Assembly (NCBI RefSeq): GCF_024346955.1
Contig: NZ_AP024884.1
Location: 310,001-374,000 of the forward strand
Reading direction: 5' to 3'
Length of the DNA stretch: 64,000 nucleotides
Source of the DNA: Vibrio mangrovi
Lineage (GTDB): Bacteria > Pseudomonadota > Gammaproteobacteria > Enterobacterales > Vibrionaceae
The notes under the pieces were generated by a model. It made no database searches. It was not told the origin of the DNA and saw nothing but the letters and a program-made list of their open reading frames with translations. Numbering within the stretch: position 1 is the first letter of the stretch; each line of letters begins with the position of its first letter. A program made the translations under genes and the position numbers. Below are positions 36,118 through 45,120 of this stretch, piece after piece.

Positions 36118-36120
36118 ATG

Positions 36121-36496
36121 TTTGTCACATCTGTAATCTGGTAAGTTTTTACGATAGAAAAATATAATAAGCAACTATATGTTTAGTGGTTTATTTCATA
36201 TTCTGGGGAAAGTAAATATATATTTATATAACAATGTTCATATAAAAATTATTTATTAATAAATTTCAATAAAAAACAGAGAAATATCCAGAAATTCACT
36301 GAGTTGAATATCAATAAATATTGTTTATTTTTATACCGATGATATCCTTCTGGCCTATATTTGTCATTTCCATGACATTCCTTGTAGCTTTAGTTGCCAT
36401 AACAAATTGATATTAATCATTATATTATAAAATGAGCATATATTAATAGGTTGGTTCTATCTGGATTCACTAAATTCCGGGGTCAGTGCTGGTTAT
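36121..36496. other. AT-rich upstream region of locus A
   Basis: About 375 bases, strongly AT-rich, no gene seen. It shares a short segment (tttgtcatttccatgacatt, similar to attgacatttctatgacatt) with the region upstream of locus B, so it may hold a common control site for both loci. No clear -35/-10 pair can be singled out. Confidence 0.4.
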
Positions 36497-38752
36497 ATGT
36501 ATTCTGTTAAAAGAGTTCAATTATTTATCTGCGTATTTCTGTTGTTTGTTTTTCGACCAGCTTTTGCTGGTGTAGAAGCGGGGAATCAGAAGAGTGGAGC
36601 CGAACAAGTATCGGTTAGTCAAAGTTCAAATCAATATTATATCCGAATTGCGAAAGCAAATGACTATGGTGTATCACTGAACTATTTCGATAGCTTTGAT
36701 ACTCAGGGGAAAAATATTGTTTTACTTAATTCTCCTGTGATGAATACCAAAGTCGCTCAAGCTCCGGCTCAGACTATTGTGTTGATTGTGGATAGCGGTA
36801 ATTTTGCCAACATCAAGGATATCCGGGTTGAAGGGCATGCAGCAGACGTTGTTCTTGCTGCGCCGAAAGGGATTCGCTGTAATGGTTGTTCCATCCACAA
36901 TGCCGAGCGTGTCACGCTGGCGACGGGTACGATTGTTTCAGACTACGGTGAACTGGAAACGATTAAGATAACCAATGGTAGTATGGAAATTACCGGAGAG
37001 GGATTGAAAGCAACAGATTTATCTCTATTAGATATTGCTGCCGGTCGTGTGTTGGTGGATGCGCCATTCAGAACAAATATGAAAGGTAGTCTTTCAACCC
37101 GGAATAATCAGGAAGTCAAAGAAATTGATGCTGCCGGAGATCTGGAAGTTTCAAACGGAGACGTACAGATTATCGTTGGGCAGAATCATTTCCGGTATTC
37201 TGACCGACAATCCGATGCTTATTATAAGAACTTTTCAGAAAAAGATTTTTCGACATTATATGCACTTGAAATCACCAGCAAAGGCAAACTTTCTGTTGGT
37301 AACCTTCACCTTGAATCGACTTATGATAACGGTGCTGTTTTTGTTGGTGGTCTGATTAAAGTTCAGGGAGCCTGGTCTTATGTCGGACGTTATAATGATC
37401 AAAGTGTCGTTCCCTTAGAGTCGGTTAAAATCAGATCAAATGGTCATATTTATCTCTCCGATCAAATCATTGCTGCAAATAAAGTTGATATTGAAACGAC
37501 GAATTCGGTTGATATTGCCGCTTTATCTGCCGGAGATGGTTATCTGCTGGATGGTATTCTCGGTACTGAAGTAAATATTGCCGCAGTTGGTTCTATTAAT
37601 AATAAGGGTGCGATTGCCGCAGAGTCAGCCTATTTTTCAGCAGAAAATATCACCAATGAAGGAGATATTGAAGCCACCCGAGATCTGTATTTTAACGGAA
37701 AGAGTGGTGTGGCGAACCAGTATGGTGGTGTTATTTTAGGCGAAAATATCAAGCTGACATCCTACGGGGATGTAATCAATGGACAGCTTTACCCGTTTAA
37801 GTCATCTGAACTCTGTGCTTATAGCCGCACAGTGAATAGTTCATCTTCAGCTGAAGTTGGTGGCAAATTGGCTGTTCCCCCGTTTAAAGGTTGTGGGAAA
37901 GTCGCCGTTGATTCACTTAGTGCTTATATACTTGGGCAAAATATCAAAGTTGTTGCATTTAATTTTATCAATGCCAACCCTTATGAAGTTTCAAGAAATA
38001 GCCATACCGAGCCGGAACTTAATCTGGATTATGTAAAGAGTAGTCAGGTTGTTGTTTCGGCAGAATCAATTCTGGAACTTCGAGTGAAGGAGCGGTTCTG
38101 GAATATGTCGGCAATTGCTGAATCCTGGACGGGGAATGTTGTTTTACAGGTGCCGATTATTGACAACGAGCGATACCATATCTGGGCCGATACTTACAAA
38201 ACAGTGATCGGTGATCCTAACGGGACTCATACCGACCGCTTCACTCAGTACATTAAAGCGTTGTCTCCTCCGGCAAGAATCAATGTTGGTGGCAGTTTAG
38301 TTCTGAAAAATAGTACGCTGAATAATGAACATAGCAGTGTTGAAGTGAGACAGGATGTTGTCGGTACGGTCAAGAATGTCTGGATGGAAGGGTTACAACT
38401 TCGTGAGATTGATGAAAATACGACAGTAACCCATCATTCCAGACGTTATTGTACTCGAAGAGTTCTTGGTCATTGTATGCATCATCATACCGATCATTGG
38501 AAAACATCTGTCACAGCATTGGTGAAGAATGAAGTAACCGCTGAATACCCGTTTATTTTCTATGTAGACGGCCATATTTATGAAGGCTTTGGTAGTGATT
38601 CCTATATATTACAGAACATTACATTTGGCCCTTATGCGACAGCTTATACCCCCCGACCTGAAACGCCGAAGGATTATCCGAGCCCCAGTAAATATCTTCC
38701 GATTGTCAGTGATGGCATGACAATTTTCATTGTGAATCCGGCCTATCAGTAG
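36497..38752 (+). CDS. TPS-domain secreted protein of split CdiA-like locus A
   Basis: 751 residues with a signal peptide (cleavage near 24-25, after A-F-A). It has a filamentous-haemagglutinin TPS domain, recognised from G-I-R-C-N-G-C-S-I-H-N-A-E-R-V-T-L-A-T-G near residue 121. The TPS domain targets such proteins to an outer-membrane TpsB/CdiB pore. The rest is beta-helix-like and ends M-T-I-F-I-V-N-P without a toxin. In ordinary CdiA/FHA proteins this part and the following gene's product would be one chain. It is about 70 per cent like the locus B protein over long stretches, by eye. Confidence 0.8.
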   Translation: MYSVKRVQLFICVFLLFVFRPAFAGVEAGNQKSGAEQVSVSQSSNQYYIRIAKANDYGVSLNYFDSFDTQGKNIVLLNSPVMNTKVAQAPAQTIVLIVDSGNFANIKDIRVEGHAADVVLAAPKGIRCNGCSIHNAERVTLATGTIVSDYGELETIKITNGSMEITGEGLKATDLSLLDIAAGRVLVDAPFRTNMKGSLSTRNNQEVKEIDAAGDLEVSNGDVQIIVGQNHFRYSDRQSDAYYKNFSEKDFSTLYALEITSKGKLSVGNLHLESTYDNGAVFVGGLIKVQGAWSYVGRYNDQSVVPLESVKIRSNGHIYLSDQIIAANKVDIETTNSVDIAALSAGDGYLLDGILGTEVNIAAVGSINNKGAIAAESAYFSAENITNEGDIEATRDLYFNGKSGVANQYGGVILGENIKLTSYGDVINGQLYPFKSSELCAYSRTVNSSSSAEVGGKLAVPPFKGCGKVAVDSLSAYILGQNIKVVAFNFINANPYEVSRNSHTEPELNLDYVKSSQVVVSAESILELRVKERFWNMSAIAESWTGNVVLQVPIIDNERYHIWADTYKTVIGDPNGTHTDRFTQYIKALSPPARINVGGSLVLKNSTLNNEHSSVEVRQDVVGTVKNVWMEGLQLREIDENTTVTHHSRRYCTRRVLGHCMHHHTDHWKTSVTALVKNEVTAEYPFIFYVDGHIYEGFGSDSYILQNITFGPYATAYTPRPETPKDYPSPSKYLPIVSDGMTIFIVNPAYQ

Positions 38753-38827
38753 GCAGAAGAAACGTGAATCGTTGTGATGTTTTATAGAAATGATTATCAA
38801 GTAGATCGGAATCTGGTAAATAAAATG

Positions 38828-41800
38828 ATGAAAAACAACCAAATACCATTATGGCAGCGTCTGACTTCCTCGGTTCTGTTGCCGGTTATTCTTACCCATC
38901 TGGCTTTCCCGGTTTATGCCGCAGTAAAGCAGAATGTTGCGCTGGAATCGATTACCAATGCTGTCGCCGGTTCCGCACGTTATGAACTGCAAGAGCAGGT
39001 CCGGGATTACCTTTATTCCGGGACAATAGAAAAAGATGAACTGGCAATTTTTGACGGATTCGAATTTTTCTTTACCCAGATTAAAGCCAGCTATCCTGAA
39101 ATGTTGTCAGCCTATCAGGGCGAGAACACCTCGCTGGATGACATTCCGACCCGCTTCGGAACACCTTATGTTGAGCGGGGAATCATAAAACAACAGTTGA
39201 CTCAACTGTTGAACAAGAGCTGGATTTCGGCGCCCGGCTACTCAAGCTATAACGAACAGACGAAAAAGCTGTATGAAAATGCCGTCAGTTATGCAAAATC
39301 TTCCGGAATTAAACTGGGACAGATGTTAACCGCTGAACAGATCACTCAGCTTTCTGCGAATATGATCTGGCCGGAGAGCCGGGTGATCAATGGACACGAG
39401 TATCTTGTTCCATTTGTGTATCTGACACCGGCTACGATTGAAGAACAGCGCTTATCTGAATCCACGTTATCTGCCAATTCGGCGGAAATACAAACACGTA
39501 GTTTTGTGGTCAATGGGGCACGTGTTGATTTCAGACATGATGCACTGCTGGACATCACCAATGACTTTATCAATACCAAAGGTATCATTTCCGGCGGACA
39601 GCTGACGATTCGTACCGGACGTGATTTGCAAAACCTTTCCGGAACCATTACCGGTGATGATGTTTCTCTGATTGCAAACCGGCTGGTCAATGACACGCTG
39701 GTGACGCGTATCGATTATGGTCATGGTTATGCGGAAGCTTTTGATCAGATTGGTTCGATTGTTTCACTGGGCGATCTGAATATTCAGACGACATCTGATG
39801 TGATCAGCCACGGCGGACAGTTCTCCGCTCAGGGTGATTTGCAGATTAAGTCACAGGGCAACATCATTCTGGTTCCTCAGGTTACAAAGAGTGAGCGGGC
39901 AGAATCCGGTGAACACTGGTCGGAAAGTGAATCATCACTGGTTAACCTGCAAACCAATCTCTCTGCTGTCGATGCGTTATCTCTGATTTCCGACGGACAG
40001 GTTTACCTTGAAGGTGCCGTACTGGAAAGTCAGGGATTACTGGAAATCCTTGCAGCACACGGTATTACCCTGAAAAGTGCCGCTGACATGCACTCCTTCG
40101 AGAGTCGTTTTGAAGCGGAAAGCGGTGGTGTTTTCGGGACCAAAGAAAGTGAGTCCGAGAGCCGCACTGAAGCCGAAATTGTCCGAACCCTGCTGAAAGC
40201 AGGGCAGAGTATGGTATTGCGTACTTTGCAGGGCAATATTCTTCTCGAAGCTGTGACTGTCGACAGCCGGGGCATTTCAAAAATTATTGCCGAGCAGGGT
40301 TCGATTGATTTTGAACTGGCGAAACTGCTGGAAACCTACAGTTATGAAAAGTCTTACGATGGTGCGTTGTCATTCCGCCATCAGGGGCATGGTTATCAAC
40401 GCGAGGTCTCTTATTACTCCGAGTTCATTAACTCCGGTGGCATTATGCTCAATGCCTATAGTGGCGTTCGGATCCAATATGCCGGAGATAAACATAATTT
40501 AGATGCAACTCTGGCAACACTGGCGGAATCACCGGAACTGGCGTGGATGCAGGACATCCGCAATGATCCTTCGCTGAATATTGACTGGCAGGAAGTGCAG
40601 CTGGTCATGGAAGAATGGGATTATGACCAGTCCGGACTGACACCTGCAGCGATGGCAATTCTGGCGATTGCGATGGCAATAGCCACAGGGGGCGGAGGAC
40701 TGGTCGTTCTCAGTGGTGAAGGTGCGGTGGCCGGTACGATGGCTGCTGCGGTGAATGCCGGTATTTCAACACTGGCTATGCAGGCATCTGCTAGTTTGCT
40801 GGCCAATGGCTTTGATATCAAAGACACGCTGAAAACGATGGCATCGAAGCAAAGCCTGACATCTCTGGCAACCAGTATGGTGACAGCCGGTGTGCTTGAA
40901 GGCATGAACACCGAATGGCTTTCTGGCGGTACTTATTCACAAGCCGCTCAGATGGTGATGCGCTCTGCGGTGAGTTCCGGCATTTCAACCGTTATCAATG
41001 GTGGAAGTGTCAGTGATTTCGGGGATTCATTTAAGACCAGTTTCGCGACTGCGGTGGTAACGACCATTGGTGCTGAGCTGGCTGAGAAAATTGGTGATGC
41101 TGCCGGTGCGCATGGATCGACCGAATCAAACCCAGGCGGCACGCCGCAAATCAGTGAAGCCACCAAATATATTGCTCATGCCGCGTTAGGCTGTGGTCTG
41201 GGCAGTGCGATGACATCAATCAGCGGCGGCAATAGCTCAGATTATAAGAGTGGTTGTGTTTCTGGTGCTGCCGGAAGTGTTATTGGGGAGTATGTTTCAT
41301 CTCAGTATAAAGACCATGTTCAGGAGATCGAGACTGAGGTTGAAAGTAGTGCCAGAAGAATGCTGACTGGTGAGGAAACATTATCACGGCCAGAGCTGGA
41401 AAAAGAACTAAGGAGATTACAAAGCCTTGGTGTGGATATTTCCCGGTTTGCTGCTGCGGTGACCGTCTTTGCATTTGGTGGCAATGTCGATATCGCTGCT
41501 TATACTGCCGGAAATGCAGCCCAACATAATGCACTGCTTTTACTGGTGCTGATATATGCCATTGACGGCGTGATGTTGGCGATGACACTTTATGATGTAA
41601 AAAATGCTTTGGATCGGATTGAAGCGATTATTCAGGGAACGGCTCCGGTAGAAGAAGCAATCAGAGATGTCCTGATTGATTTGTTAGTCGATGTATCTCT
41701 TGGCAGGCTGAATAAAGCGGAATTTGTTGGTAAAAGCCTAGCATCTCTCATTGAGATAGTCACCAAGAAGCTGGATGACTTGAATCCATCTTTAGCCCAT

Positions 41801-42796
41801 GCCTTTGAAAATATGGCATCGGATATCAGAAAAAGACAAAATGGAGAATCACCAGATCATCAGTACAGAACATCCGACGATATTCACTTAATCAGCGACA
41901 AATATCGGCCAGATTATGAGAAATATCGTAGCGAAATAAAGGGTAGAGGGCTTTCCCCAGAAGATTTTGAAAGAAATCGTGAAAAAGGATGGTATTTTGA
42001 TGGTGATGCCGGTCGCTGGAAAAGCTCCAATCCAGGAAAAGTTTCAATCGATTATGATACAAATTTTGATGAAATAGCAGATATTGAGTTTGATATACAA
42101 AAACTCGGCTTAGATAGCAAGCGAACCTATCGTATTGAAATCGATGGTGAGTATGTTGAAAGGGATATCGAAGATTTAGTGGTAGAACGTGTCAATGCCA
42201 AGAAACAGTTGGAACATTTAGGTACAAATTCTGAACTAGATGATGAGATTACTTCTCTTGAACGCCTGAAATGGCAACATCGTCAGAAGCAATCTAGTGA
42301 AGCGATTGGCGAGCTGGTTTCTGATGGTGTTGTTCGTAATGAACTTTTCCCAGGAAGAGTCGTCGAAAAACTAAGAACATTACCGCCAAATCGTAAAAAT
42401 AAAAATGGTCAATTTGACAGTGTTTATGTGGTTGATCGGGGTATGCCTAGTGAACAGGTCATCATTGTTGAGGCAAAAGGTGGGTTACCTGGTTCGGTGT
42501 CAAAAATGACGGGACGGAGTGTCAATAATAAAGGTTATGCCCAGGGGCATCCGGTATATAACAATGATATCCTTGATGTGATGAGAAAAGATTATTCACT
42601 GTCAAAAGGGCAGGTCGCTGTAGATAAAGCTGAGTTAACAGAGTTTAAAGAAACAATAGAGCTACTGACAAAGCATAAGACGATTAATAATGCAAAATAT
42701 TATCGGATTGAAACAAAACTCAATCCGGATGGTTCGATTATGGATAATCAGGCTATTCGCTATAAACAAGTAAAAGAGGCTTTTACTAATGACTAA
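38828..42796 (+). CDS. CdiA-like haemagglutinin-repeat/pretoxin protein with C-terminal nuclease-like toxin
   Basis: 1322 residues; the start is set by alignment with the locus B paralogue (ATG 59612). It has its own signal peptide (ending V-Y-A), a DUF637-like part (E-M-L-S-A-Y-Q-G), haemagglutinin-type repeats, a glycine/alanine-rich pretoxin part near 600-860 and a VENN-like junction degenerate to A-A-Q-H-N. The last about 400 residues are unique to locus A. Near the end D-S-V-Y-V followed by I-I-V-E-A-K suggests a PD-(D/E)xK nuclease fold. Base composition shifts to lower GC in the toxin part, as in swapped CdiA-CT modules. Confidence 0.78.
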   Translation: MKNNQIPLWQRLTSSVLLPVILTHLAFPVYAAVKQNVALESITNAVAGSARYELQEQVRDYLYSGTIEKDELAIFDGFEFFFTQIKASYPEMLSAYQGENTSLDDIPTRFGTPYVERGIIKQQLTQLLNKSWISAPGYSSYNEQTKKLYENAVSYAKSSGIKLGQMLTAEQITQLSANMIWPESRVINGHEYLVPFVYLTPATIEEQRLSESTLSANSAEIQTRSFVVNGARVDFRHDALLDITNDFINTKGIISGGQLTIRTGRDLQNLSGTITGDDVSLIANRLVNDTLVTRIDYGHGYAEAFDQIGSIVSLGDLNIQTTSDVISHGGQFSAQGDLQIKSQGNIILVPQVTKSERAESGEHWSESESSLVNLQTNLSAVDALSLISDGQVYLEGAVLESQGLLEILAAHGITLKSAADMHSFESRFEAESGGVFGTKESESESRTEAEIVRTLLKAGQSMVLRTLQGNILLEAVTVDSRGISKIIAEQGSIDFELAKLLETYSYEKSYDGALSFRHQGHGYQREVSYYSEFINSGGIMLNAYSGVRIQYAGDKHNLDATLATLAESPELAWMQDIRNDPSLNIDWQEVQLVMEEWDYDQSGLTPAAMAILAIAMAIATGGGGLVVLSGEGAVAGTMAAAVNAGISTLAMQASASLLANGFDIKDTLKTMASKQSLTSLATSMVTAGVLEGMNTEWLSGGTYSQAAQMVMRSAVSSGISTVINGGSVSDFGDSFKTSFATAVVTTIGAELAEKIGDAAGAHGSTESNPGGTPQISEATKYIAHAALGCGLGSAMTSISGGNSSDYKSGCVSGAAGSVIGEYVSSQYKDHVQEIETEVESSARRMLTGEETLSRPELEKELRRLQSLGVDISRFAAAVTVFAFGGNVDIAAYTAGNAAQHNALLLLVLIYAIDGVMLAMTLYDVKNALDRIEAIIQGTAPVEEAIRDVLIDLLVDVSLGRLNKAEFVGKSLASLIEIVTKKLDDLNPSLAHAFENMASDIRKRQNGESPDHQYRTSDDIHLISDKYRPDYEKYRSEIKGRGLSPEDFERNREKGWYFDGDAGRWKSSNPGKVSIDYDTNFDEIADIEFDIQKLGLDSKRTYRIEIDGEYVERDIEDLVVERVNAKKQLEHLGTNSELDDEITSLERLKWQHRQKQSSEAIGELVSDGVVRNELFPGRVVEKLRTLPPNRKNKNGQFDSVYVVDRGMPSEQVIIVEAKGGLPGSVSKMTGRSVNNKGYAQGHPVYNNDILDVMRKDYSLSKGQVAVDKAELTEFKETIELLTKHKTINNAKYYRIETKLNPDGSIMDNQAIRYKQVKEAFTND

Positions 42797-43727
42797 GGTT
42801 CAATTAGCGCATCATATACAGTATGAATATGATGAGGATGAGCGGAACGAGTTGCTCGAAGATATTTCTAAATTCCATCAGCTAAGCTATGAATATATAG
42901 AGTCAAAACCGTTAAGTGTATCTATCGGTGGATACGAAGATGCATTCAGTTTTCTAGGCAAAATGAACTATATGAACTGGGATAAGCAACAGACGATCTG
43001 GATGTTGCAGGAAGCCTGGGAATTGTTAGAGGTTCACTATCAGATTGCCCTGCATCCGGGAGAGCAGGTGATGTGCCAGTATGCCGGATTGTTATTTGAA
43101 GCCGAGGGGAAAATCACCCGGGCTTCGAATTCTCTATGGAGTTGGATTGATGCAATGTCGATCGCTATGATCCTGCGTCAGTCGGATTTACTGAATGTAT
43201 TGTTGGCATTTGATGAAAGTTTTCTGGATATTGATGATGGTGCTCAATGTGCAGATCCAACGCACCGTTTTGAGAAAGCTCTACTGGCCCTTTATAAAGG
43301 CCTGTTTACTCCGAAGGCAGATATAGCAACATTGCTGCGTGATGTTGCAGAGAAATCAGCTCCGGAATATATCGGAGACAAGTACGCTCAAAATTTCGTA
43401 TATGGGTTTTATCTGCCCTTGATCCCTTTAATCGAAGCGATGTACCGTTCGGACAGAGAGACTGCGTATCCGAAGGCTCTGTTGCGGGCTCTGGAAGCAC
43501 ATAAAAATCAGGCGAATTTTGAAGCATCAGAAGAAGAGTATTTTGTTTCTGATCATAAGTGGGACAGCAAAACCTGGGTGTCTCTGCCAATTACCGGGTT
43601 AGCTGCATTGGCCTATCAGCGCTGGAAACTGGAACCCAATGTTGAAACCAAGTATTTGCCTCAGTGGTGGGTGACTGGTGAAAGTATTCCGAAAAAACGT
43701 CTGTTTATTAATGAGGTGTTTAAATAA
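42789..43727 (+). CDS. Immunity protein, Imm49-like
   Basis: 312 residues. The ATG overlaps the toxin stop (ATGACTAA), so toxin and antidote are translationally coupled. It is almost all helical, with no signal peptide, and ends with P-I-T-G-L-A-A-L-A-Y-Q-R-W and, soon after, K-Y-L-P-Q-W, the closing pattern of Imm49-type immunity proteins. It should bind and block the toxin tip of the preceding gene in the cytoplasm of its own cells. The family call is by memory of the pattern, and the position makes immunity very likely anyway. Confidence 0.72.
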   Translation: MTKVQLAHHIQYEYDEDERNELLEDISKFHQLSYEYIESKPLSVSIGGYEDAFSFLGKMNYMNWDKQQTIWMLQEAWELLEVHYQIALHPGEQVMCQYAGLLFEAEGKITRASNSLWSWIDAMSIAMILRQSDLLNVLLAFDESFLDIDDGAQCADPTHRFEKALLALYKGLFTPKADIATLLRDVAEKSAPEYIGDKYAQNFVYGFYLPLIPLIEAMYRSDRETAYPKALLRALEAHKNQANFEASEEEYFVSDHKWDSKTWVSLPITGLAALAYQRWKLEPNVETKYLPQWWVTGESIPKKRLFINEVFK

Positions 43728-43740
43728 CAGAGACAATTTT

Positions 43741-43826
43741 TTGGTTAGTTTGGTAGTGTTCAAATTTCTGTGTCATTTCTTTAAACTGAACCAAAAAGGA
43801 AATGACACCTTATGTCTGACGATAAA
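43741..43826. other. Short insertion-like segment between immunity gene and repeat 2
   Basis: GTGTCATTTC at 43770-43779 and GAAATGACAC at 43799-43808 are perfect inverted arms. Then comes ATGTCTGACGATAAA, which opens a frame running directly into the duplicated ldhA fragment. The start resembles the beginning of a transposase gene more than native sequence, so this may be a decayed insertion-sequence end at the duplication joint. Confidence 0.35.
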
Positions 43827-43922
43827 CTGACCAGAGAAGTATTACTATCGATTGCGACCACGACATTCGACAATGTGGACTGTTTTCATCAGAACATCAA
43901 CAGTGGCAATGAAGTGGAATAG
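43827..43922 (+). pseudogene. ldhA: Fragment of ldhA (last 31 codons) at the duplication joint
   Basis: The sequence matches 35759-35854 with few changes and ends at the corresponding stop. An upstream ATG at 43812 gives a 36-residue chimeric frame (M-S-D-D-K-L-T-R-E-V) that is unlikely to have a function. It marks the ancestral neighbour of qrr and shows that the repeat arose by duplication of this chromosomal place. Confidence 0.9.
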
Positions 43923-43937
43923 TTTGAAATTGAATGA

Positions 43938-44073
43938 TTTTGCAAAATGAAAATTGATTTGCATTTTAAGAAATACATATGAGTGCTACTGTATTGTAAT
44001 TAGGTTAATATTTGTACGAATTAAATGAAATCAAATGGTTAAAAGCAAATAAAAAGTTGGCACACATACTGCA
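43938..44073 (+). promoter_or_regulatory. LuxO-type site and sigma-54 promoter of qrr copy 2
   Basis: The LuxO-type site is at 43938-43969 and the sigma-54 promoter TTGGCACACATACTGCA at 44057-44073, both identical in their key bases to copy 1. The second Qrr gene should therefore respond to the same phosphorelay. Confidence 0.85.
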
Positions 44074-44082
44074 ATAGTTATA

Positions 44083-44184
44083 GCGACCCTTATTAAGCCG
44101 AGGGTCACCTAGCCAACTGACGTTGTTAGTGAACCAAATTGTTCATATTGACAGCCAATCACAATCTTGTGATTGGCTTTTTTT
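44083..44184 (+). ncRNA. qrr: Qrr quorum-regulatory small RNA, copy 2
   Basis: About 102 bases. The conserved pairing block and the terminator stem (44154-44177) are identical to copy 1. Differences are in the first stem and its loop (CGACCCTTATTAAG instead of TGACCCTTTTAAG), which opens the terminal base pair, and in the spacer before the terminator. Both copies should act on the same targets. The gene is followed by an AraC gene on the other strand. Confidence 0.93.
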
Positions 44185-44303
44185 ATGCAAAGTCCTATAT
44201 CCTCTTCTCATCATATCCAGGTGAACACCAGATTTGTGATACTTAGATACTTTTATTTAGTCTGAGGTGAGCTGATGTCAGGCCAGAATGAACCATGCCT
44301 TAT

Positions 44304-45104
44304 TTAATTTACTTTATATTCAATCGGGGTTGCAGCAACTAATTTTTTGAAATTTTTGTGAAAATGGCTCTGATCGGTAAAACCTAAATCTGTTGCGATA
44401 GATGCGATTTTATTCCCTTCTTTGAGCTGTCTTTTGGCTTCATTGATACGCATGGCGATCTGCATTGCATGGGGAGTAATCCCATACGTTTTTCTGAATG
44501 CGTGGATCAGATGATATTCACTTAGTCCTGAGTAAGAAGCTATATCTTTTACAGAGATATTACACTTAAAATTATCTCTGATATATTCGTATGCTCTGGA
44601 TACATTTCTTTTAGGTGACTGTTTATCATAAGAATATTGATTGGTCATCGCAAATAAGTTAGAAAAAAATGCAATGCAATTTTCTTCAATTTGCATATCG
44701 TTGTTACTTTTGGTGAGAATATTGGACAGTTTTTGCAGTTGAGTAAAAATTTGATGGTTTTCAAGGTGATTCACTGAAAAGGGGACAAACTCCTTCAAGT
44801 GTTGTCCCACAACCATGGATTGTATATGACTTAGCCATTTGGGGCATACATAAAGCATTTTGTAGCTCCAGTTGGTGTCCGGAGCTGGGTTGCAAGAGTG
44901 TACTTCCGATGGATTGATAATGACAATTGAACCTGTTTGAATTCTACACCGCACATTACTATTGAAGTAATCACTCAGGCCACTGTCGACAGCACCAATG
45001 GAGAACTCTTCGTGAGTATGCTTTCCATAACATGCTTTTGACTCTTTAGAAGAACGGAGCTCAATGGGAACAACGTCAGATCTAAAAAAAGATGGCTTTG
45101 ACAT
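44304..45104 (-). CDS. AraC-family regulator of the adjacent operon
   Basis: 266 residues. The N terminus is a cupin-like effector domain (H-T-H-E-E-F-S-I-G). The C-terminal 100 residues hold two helix-turn-helix motifs, the second with A-S-I-A-T-D-L-G-F-T-D-Q-S-H-F-H-K-N-F-K-K, the family signature. It is the last gene of a six-gene minus-strand cluster, 16 bases after the exporter gene, so it is probably autoregulated with it. AraC regulators with this layout often control LysE-type exporters and sense the exported compound. Confidence 0.88.
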   Translation of the reverse strand: MSKPSFFRSDVVPIELRSSKESKACYGKHTHEEFSIGAVDSGLSDYFNSNVRCRIQTGSIVIINPSEVHSCNPAPDTNWSYKMLYVCPKWLSHIQSMVVGQHLKEFVPFSVNHLENHQIFTQLQKLSNILTKSNNDMQIEENCIAFFSNLFAMTNQYSYDKQSPKRNVSRAYEYIRDNFKCNISVKDIASYSGLSEYHLIHAFRKTYGITPHAMQIAMRINEAKRQLKEGNKIASIATDLGFTDQSHFHKNFKKLVAATPIEYKVN

Positions 45105-45120
45105 ATGGATTCATACTCAC

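Larger units (their letters stand above)
35759..36120 (+). repeat. Direct repeat 1 (ldhA 3' end plus qrr) flanking locus A
   Basis: About 362 bp, covering the end of ldhA, the LuxO-type site, the sigma-54 promoter and the whole qrr gene to its terminator. The other copy, 43827-44187, differs at only a few per cent of positions and has the same orientation. The copies are 8068 bp apart. Confidence 0.95.
43827..44187 (+). repeat. Direct repeat 2 (ldhA fragment plus qrr) flanking locus A
   Basis: Partner of 35759-36120, about 361 bp, same orientation. It extends to the end of the Qrr terminator and then similarity stops. Recombination between the copies would delete 8068 bp as a circle carrying locus A and one qrr. 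Confidence 0.95.

Noticed and set aside
36497..43727. Complete classical CDI system cdiBAI
   Set aside because: No CdiB/TpsB-type barrel gene is found near either locus, and CdiA is split.
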